64,000 nt of DNA from Brassica napus (Eukaryota > Streptophyta > Magnoliopsida > Brassicales > Brassicaceae): positions 51,173 through 115,172 of the forward strand of contig NW_026016743.1 of assembly GCF_020379485.1 (NCBI RefSeq), read 5' to 3'. Position numbers and translations under genes: made by a program. Shown in pieces: positions 57,363 to 64,000 of the stretch. The notes below the pieces were generated by a model, which was not told the origin of the DNA, made no database searches, and saw only the letters and a program-made list of their open reading frames with translations. Every line of letters starts with the position of its first letter. Positions within the stretch are counted from its first letter, which is position 1.

Positions 57363-57951
57363 TATGACTTTTAGGAATATAAAGATTATCTGAGTTTAGA
57401 AAGGATTAAGGAAGAGAATAAGAGATTTAGGAGACTGATTAGAGACTAATGGAGAATCATAATGAAATGAGTAAAGAGAAAGATTGTTTAGAACTGTCTA
57501 ATCTTTATTAATGACTTGAGTTACAATATATAGTAAGGAGAGCTTAGGGTTTCGATCACAAAAGGATAAGGAAAGCATGTGAAGTCAAAAGGAGGAGGAG
57601 CCTATATTTGAATCCGGCCAATGAGCTTCTCCAAGTGTGTGAGGCATCTAGCATCTTCCCATAGATGCTGTTTACTTTCCAGTCCATGCCAGACTGTCAG
57701 TCCGCGCCTCATCCCTTCTTCCTCCGCGGTCTTATCCACTCCAAAGCTTATCCTCCTCTTCACTAAGTTACCTTGGTAACTTATCTTTACCTTGGTGAGT
57801 TTGGTTGATGTCCTATGTACGGATGGTACGGCCTGTACGGCCTTGTACGGATCACTCAACCCAAACTCATCTCTTCTTCTATACTTCATCTCTTCCTCTA
57901 ATGCCTTAACTTCCTTAGCTCCTCTTCTCATATACTTAACTCTGATCAACA
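57363..57951 (-). repeat. 5' LTR of X2 (589 bp)
   Basis: TATA-like TATATAT at 57526-57532 (minus), GTAC boxes at 57816-57851. Frames at 57602 and 57792 are inside this LTR and not genes. Confidence 0.92.
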
Positions 57952-60900
57952 TTCCTGTTTGGGAATATGACAGCTTCCTTGTCATTCTAATCAAAACAGG
58001 ATGAATCGCGATGTAAGAAGCTTGATTTTGATACATAAAGTAGTGGAGAACCATTAGGAAGTTGAATAAATCTCATAGGAGTTAGGATGAAGAAGCTATC
58101 CCACTTTCAAATCAGGTGATCCCAGTTTTTCTGTTTGGGAATATGACAGCTTCTTTGTCATTCTAATCAAACCAGGATGAATCGTGATGTAAGAAGCTTT
58201 AAATGGATACATAAAGTAGTGGAGAACCATTAGGAAGTTGAATAAATCTCATAGGAGTTAGGATGAAGAAGCTATCCCACTTTCAAATCAGGTGATCCCA
58301 GTTTTCCTGTTTGGGAATATGATAGCTTCTTTGTCATTCTAATCAAACAAGGATGAATCGCGATGTAAGAAGCTTGATTTTGATACATAAAGTCGTGGAG
58401 AACCATTAGGAAGTTGAATAAATCTCATAGGAGTTAGGATGAAGAAGCTATCCCACTTTCAAATCAGGTGATCCCAGTTTTCCTGTTTGGGAATATGACA
58501 GCTTCTTTGTCATTCTAATCAAACCAGGATGAATCGCGATGTAAGAAGCTTGATTTGGATACATAAAGTAGTGGAGAATCACTAGGAAGTTGAATAAATC
58601 TCATAGGAGTTAGGATGAAGAAGCTATCCCACTTTCAAATCAGGTGATCCCAGTTTTCCTGTTTGGGAATATGACAGCTTCTTTGTCATTCTAATCAAAC
58701 CAGGATGAATCGCGATGTAAGAAGCTTGATTTTGATACATAAAGTAGTGGAGAATCACTAGGAAGTTGAATAAATCTCATAGGAGTTAGGATGAAGAAGC
58801 TATCCCACTTTCAAATCAGGTGATCCCAGTTTTCCTGTTTGGGAATATGACAGCTTCCTTGTCATTCTAATCAAACCAGGATGAATCGCGATGTAAGAAG
58901 CTTGATTTTGATACATAAAGTAATGGAGAATCACTAGGAAGTGAATAAATCTCATAGGAGTTAGGATGAAGAAGCTATCCCACTTTCAAATCAGGTGATC
59001 CCAGTTTTCCTGTTTGGGAATATGACAGCTTCTTTGTCATTCTAATCAAACCAGGATGAATCGCGATGTAAGAAGCTTGATTTACATAAAGTAGTGGAGA
59101 ATCATTAGGAAGTTGAATAAATCTCATAGGAGTTAGGATGAAGAAGCTATCCCACTTTCAAATCAGGTGATCCCAGTTTTCCTGTTTGGGAATATGACAG
59201 CTTCTTTGTCATTCTAATCAAACCAGGATGAATCGCGATGTAAGAAGCTTGATTTTGATACATAAAGTAGTGGAGAATCACTAGGAAGTTGAATAAATCT
59301 CATAGGAGTTAGGATGAAGAAGCTATCCCACTTTCAAATCAGGTGATCCCAGTTTCCTGTTTGGGAATATGACAGCTTCCTTGTCATTCTAATCAAACCA
59401 GGATGAATCACGATGTAAGAAACTTGATTTTGATACATAAAGTAATGGAGAATCACTAGGAAGTTGAATATAAATCTCATAGGAGTTAGGATGAAGAAGC
59501 TATCCCACTTTCAAATCAGGTGATCCCAGTTTTCCTGTTTGGGAATATGACAGCTTCTTTGTCATTCTAATCAAACCAGGATGAATCGCGATGTAAGAAG
59601 CTTGATTTTGATACATAAAGTAGTGGAGAATCACTAGGAAGTTGAATAAATCTCATAGGAGTTAGGATGAAGAAGCTATCCCACTTTCAAATCAGGTGAT
59701 CCCAGTTTTCTGTTTGGGAATATGACAGCTTCTTTGTCATTCTAATCAAACCAGGATGAATCGCGATGTAAGAAGTTGATTTGGATACATAAAGTAGTGG
59801 AGAATCACTAGGAAGTGAATAAATCTCATAGGAGTTAGGATGAAGAAGCTATCCCACTTTCAAATCAGGTGATCCCAGTTTTCCTGTTTGGGAATATGAC
59901 AGCTTCTTTGTCATTCTAATCAAACCAGGATGAATCGCGATGTAAGAAGCTTGATTTTGATACATAAAGTAGTGGAGAATCACTAGGAAGTTGAATAAAT
60001 CTCATAGGAGTTAGGATGAAGAAGCTATCCCACTTTCAAATCAGGTGATCCCAGTTTTCCTGTTTGGGAATATGACATTCTTGTCATTCTAATCAAACCA
60101 GGATGAATCGCGATGTAAGAAGCTTGATTTTGATACATAAAGTAATGGAGAATCACTAGGAAGTTGAATAAATCTCATAGGAGTTAGGATGAAGAAGCTA
60201 TCCCACTTTCAAATCAGGTGATCCCAGTTTTCCTGTTTGGGAATATGACAGCTTCTTTGTCATTCTAATCAAACCAGGATGAATCGCGATGTAAGAAGCT
60301 TGATTTTGATACATAAAGTAGTGGAGAATCACTAGGAAGTTGAATAAATCTCATAGGAGTTAGGATGAAGAAGCTATCCCACTTTCAAATCAGGTGATCC
60401 CAGTTTCCTGTTTGGGAATATGACAGCTTCTTTGTCATTCTAATCAAACCAGGATGAATCGCGATGTAAGAAGCTTGATTTTGATACATAAAGTAAGGAG
60501 AATCACTAGGAAGTTGAATAAATCTCATAGGAGTTAGGATGAAGAAGCTATCCCACTTTCAAATCAGGTGATCCCAGTTTTCCTGTTTGGGAATATGACA
60601 GCTTCTTTGTCATTCTAATCAAACCAGGATGAATCGCGATGTAAGAAGCTTGATTTGATACATAAAGTAGTGGAGAATCACTAGGAAGTGAATAAATCTC
60701 ATAGGAGTTAGGATGAAGAAGCTATCCCACTTTCAAATCAGGTGATCCCAGTTTTCCTGTTTGGGAATATGACAGCTTCTTGTCATTCTAATCAAACCAG
60801 GATGAATCGCGATGTAAGAAGCTTGATTTTGATACATAAAGTAGTGGAGAATCACTAGGAAGTTGAATAAATCTCATAGGAGTTAGGATGAAGAAGCTAT

Positions 60901-63900
60901 CCCACTTTCAAATCAGGTGATCCCAGTTTTCCTGTTTGGGAATATGACAGCTTCCTTGTCATTCTAATCAAACCAGGATGAATCGCGATGTAAGAAGCTT
61001 GATTTTGATACATAAAGTAGTGGAGAATCACTAGGAAGTTGAATAAATCTCATAGGAGTTAGGATGAAGAAGCTATCCCACTTTCAAATCAGGTGATCCC
61101 AGTTTTCCTGTTTGGGAATATGACAGCTTCTTTGTCATTCTAATCAAACCAGGATGAATCGCGATGTAAGAAGCTTGATTTTGATACATAAAGTAGTGGA
61201 GAATCACTAGGAAGTTGAATAAATCTCATAGGAGTTAGGATGAAGAAGCTATCCCACTTTCAAATCAGGTGATCCCAGTTTTCTGTTTGGGAATATGACA
61301 GCTTCTTTGTCATTCTAATCAAACCAGGATGAATCGCGATGTAAGAAGTTTGATTTGGATACATAAAGTAGTGGAGAATCACTAGGAAGTGAATAAATCT
61401 CATAGGAGTTAGGATGAAGAAGCTATCCCACTTTCAAATCAGGTGATCCCAGTTTTCCTGTTTGGGAATATGACAGCTTCTTTGTCATTCTAATCAAACC
61501 AGGATGAATCGCGATGTAAGAAGCTTGATTTGATACATAAAGTAGTGGAGAAACCATTAGGAAGTTGAATAAATCTCATAGGAGTTAGGATGAAGAAGCT
61601 ATCCCACTTTCAAATCAGGTGATCCCAGTTTTCTGTTTGGGAATATGACAACTTCTTGTCATTCTAATCAAACCAGGATGAATCGCGATGTAAGAAGCTT
61701 GATTTGGATACATAAAGTAGTGGAGAATCACTAGGAAGTTGAATAAATCTCATAGGAGTTAGGATAAAGAAGCTATCCCACTTTCAAATCAGGTGATCCC
61801 AGTTTTCCTGTTTGGGAATATGACAGCTTCTTGTCATTCTAATCAAACCAGGATGAATCGCGATGTAAGAAGCTTGATTTGATACATAAAGTAATGGAGA
61901 ATCACTAGGAAGTTGAATAAATCTCATAGGAGTTAGGATGAAGAAGCTATCCCACTTTCAAATCAGGTGATCCCAGTTTTCCTGTTTGGGAATATGACAG
62001 CTTCCTTGTCATTCTAATCAAACCAGGATGAATCGCGATGTAAGAAGCTTGATTTGATACATAAAGTAGTGGAGAATCACTAGGAAGTGAATAAATCTCA
62101 TAGGAGTTAGGATGAAGAAGCTATCCCACTTTCAAATCAGGTGATCCCAGTTTTCCTGTTTGGGAATATGACAGCTTCTTGTCATTCTAATCAAACCAGG
62201 ATGAATCGCGATGTAAGAAGCTTGATTTGAAAAAAGTAGTGGGAGATCCCTAGGAAGTTGAATAAATCTCATAGGAGTTAGGATGAAGAAGCTATCCCAC
62301 TTTCAAATCAGGTGATCCCAGTTTTCTGTTTGGGAATATGACAGCTTCCTTGTCATTCTAATCAAACCAGGATGAATCGCGATGTAAGAAGCTTGATTTT
62401 GATACATAAAGTAATGGAGAATCACTAGGAAGTGAATAAATCTCATAGGAGTTAGGATATGAAGAAGCTATCCACTTTCAAATCAGGTGATCCCAGTTTT
62501 CCTGTTTGGGAATATGACAGCTTCTTTGTCATTCTAATCAAACCAGGATGAATCGCGATTGTAAGAAGCTTGATTTTGATACATAAAGTAATGGAGAATC
62601 ACTAGGAAGTTGAATTAAATCTCATAGGAGTTAGGATGAAGAAGCGATCCCACTTTCAAATCAGGTGATCCAGTTTTCCTGTTTGGGAATATGACAGCTT
62701 CTTTGTCATTCTAATCAAACCAGGATGAATCGCGATGTAAGAAGCTTGATTTGATACATAAAGTAAGTGGAGAATCATAGGAAGTGAATAAAATCTCATA
62801 GGAGTTAGGATGAAGAAGCTATCCCACTTTCAAATCAGGTGATCCCAGTTTTCTGTTGGGAATATGACAGCTTCTTTGTCATTCTAATCAAACCAGGATG
62901 AATCGCGATGTAAGAAAGCTTGATTTGGATACATAAAGTAATGGAGAATCACTAGGAAGTTGAATAAATCTCATAGGAGTTAGGATGAAGAAGCTATCCC
63001 ACTTTCAAATCAGGTGATCCCAGTTTTCTGTTTGGGAATATGACAGCTTCCTTGTCATTCTAATCAAAACAGGATGAATCGCGATGTAAGAAGCTGATTT
63101 TGATACATAAAGTAATGGAGAATCACTAGGAAGTTGAATAAATCTCATAGGAGTTAGGATGAAGAAGCTTTATCCACTTTCAAATCAGGTGATCCCAGTT
63201 TTCCTGTTTGGGAATATGACAACTTCTTTGTCTTCTAATCAAACCAAGATGAATCGCGATTTGTAAGAAGATTGATTTGACACAAAAGTAATGGAGAATT
63301 GGAGAATCAGCTAGGAGTTGAATAAATCTCAGAGGAGTTAGGATGAAGAAGCTATCCCACTTTCAAATCAGGTGATCCCAGTTTTCTGTTTGGGAATATG
63401 ACAGCTTCTTGTCATTCTAATCAAACCAGGATGAATCGCGATGTAAGAAGCGTGGATTTTGATACATAAAAGTAATGGAGAATCATAGGAAGTGAATAAA
63501 TCTCATAGGAGTTAGGATGAAGAAGTTTTATCCCACTTTCAAATCAGGTGATCCCAGTTCTTGTTTGAATATGACAGCTCCTTGTCATTCTAACAAACCA
63601 GATGAATCGCGATGTAAGGAAGCTTGATTTTGATAAATAAAGGATGGAGAATCACTAGGAAGTGAATAAATTCATTAGGAGTTAGGATGAAAGAAGTTAT
63701 CCCACTTTCAAATTAGGGTGATCCAACTTTTCCTGTTTGGGAATTGACAACTTCTTTGTCATTCTAATCAAACCAGGATGATCGCGATTTGTAAGAAGCT
63801 TGATTTTGATATATAAAGTGAATGGAGAATCACTAGGAAGTTGAATAAATCTCATAGGAGTTAGGATGAAGAAGCTATCCCACTTTCAAATCAGGTGATC

Positions 63901-64000
63901 CCAGTTTTCCTGTTTGGGAATATGACAGCTCCTTGTCATTCTAACAAACCAGGATGAATCGCGATGTAAGAAGAGCTGATGTTTGAGACATATAAAGTAA
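57952..64000. repeat. Satellite array S5 (~34 monomers, reaches window end)
   Basis: CentBr-like monomers, much more alike than in S1. Most differences are single-base losses in short runs (for example GTTTTCC to GTTTCC or TTTTCTG). From about 62200 random insertions and deletions increase sharply, which looks more like base-calling error than biology. No insertion or gene. Confidence 0.96.

Larger units (their letters stand above)
51841..57951 (-). mobile_element. Element X2: Ty1/copia retrotransposon, decayed
   Basis: 6111 bp on the minus strand: 5' LTR 57363-57951, primer site 57347-57362, gag-pol remnant 57100 to 52574, polypurine tract 52433-52447, 3' LTR 51841-52432. Target duplication TTCCT at 51836-51840 and 57952-57956. 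LTRs differ by about three small indels and one substitution, somewhat older than the other elements. Protein related to X1; LTRs largely different apart from core promoter and GTAC boxes. Confidence 0.94.

Noticed and set aside
57952..64000. CRISPR-like repeat array
   Set aside because: Head-to-tail 176-bp repeats without spacers in a plant genome: a centromeric satellite.

Overview
This is a stretch of plant centromere. About 74 monomers of a 176-bp AT-rich satellite with an internal HindIII site fill all the sequence that is not retrotransposon. From memory its sequence matches CentBr of Brassica A and C genomes. Full-length CRM-type (chromovirus) Ty3/gypsy elements inserted in such an array fit the published centromeric retrotransposons of Brassica (CRB). 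I therefore read the window as a Brassica centromere core (B. rapa, B. oleracea or B. napus type). No host gene, rRNA, tRNA or CRISPR array is visible; the many short open frames lie in satellite, in LTRs, or antisense to retrotransposon polyproteins.

Layout, with boundaries set by LTR ends and 5-bp target-site duplications (TSDs): G, the 5' end of a minus-strand non-autonomous LTR element, 1-1080; satellite S1, 1081-4391; CRM element A1 (minus, intact), 4392-11031; satellite S2, 11032-12819; copia element X1 (plus), 12820-25281, split by intact CRM element B (plus), 15843-22474; one satellite monomer S3, 25282-25456; CRM element A2 (minus, decayed), 25457-50023; satellite S4, 50024-51840; copia element X2 (minus, decayed), 51841-57951; satellite S5, 57952-64000. 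A2 is split twice: in pol by CRM element C (plus, intact polyprotein), 27344-43007, and in gag by an unusual LTR palindrome F, 46031-48551. C is itself split just after its primer-binding site by D, a non-autonomous CRM relative (28200-37211), and D is split in gag by E, a non-coding copia-like LTR element (29949-33982). The nest satellite > A2 > C > D > E gives an unambiguous order of insertion.

Function: A1, B and C each carry one open gag-protease-reverse transcriptase-RNase H-integrase frame, so they could move themselves. D keeps gag-like sequence, the integrase C-terminus and CRM-like LTR ends but has lost the enzymes, so it presumably uses CRM proteins. E, F and G have no coding capacity but share primer site, 3' end and LTR promoter style with copia elements, so copia proteins are their likely helpers. 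LTR pairs differ by only about 0-5 changes by eye, so all insertions are young.

Most worth following up: (1) a stem-loop 30-50 nt after the polyprotein stop of every element, copia and CRM alike, with an almost invariant loop and stems that change but stay complementary; (2) element F, which looks like a U5-to-U5 LTR palindrome integrated through two U3 ends, one arm extended to a second upstream polypurine tract; (3) elements B and C, which share the same 5'/3' LTR mismatch although their TSDs differ, pointing to gene conversion; (4) D, whose enzyme region is replaced by a long unrecognised protein segment; (5) clustering of insertions in one part of the satellite monomer.
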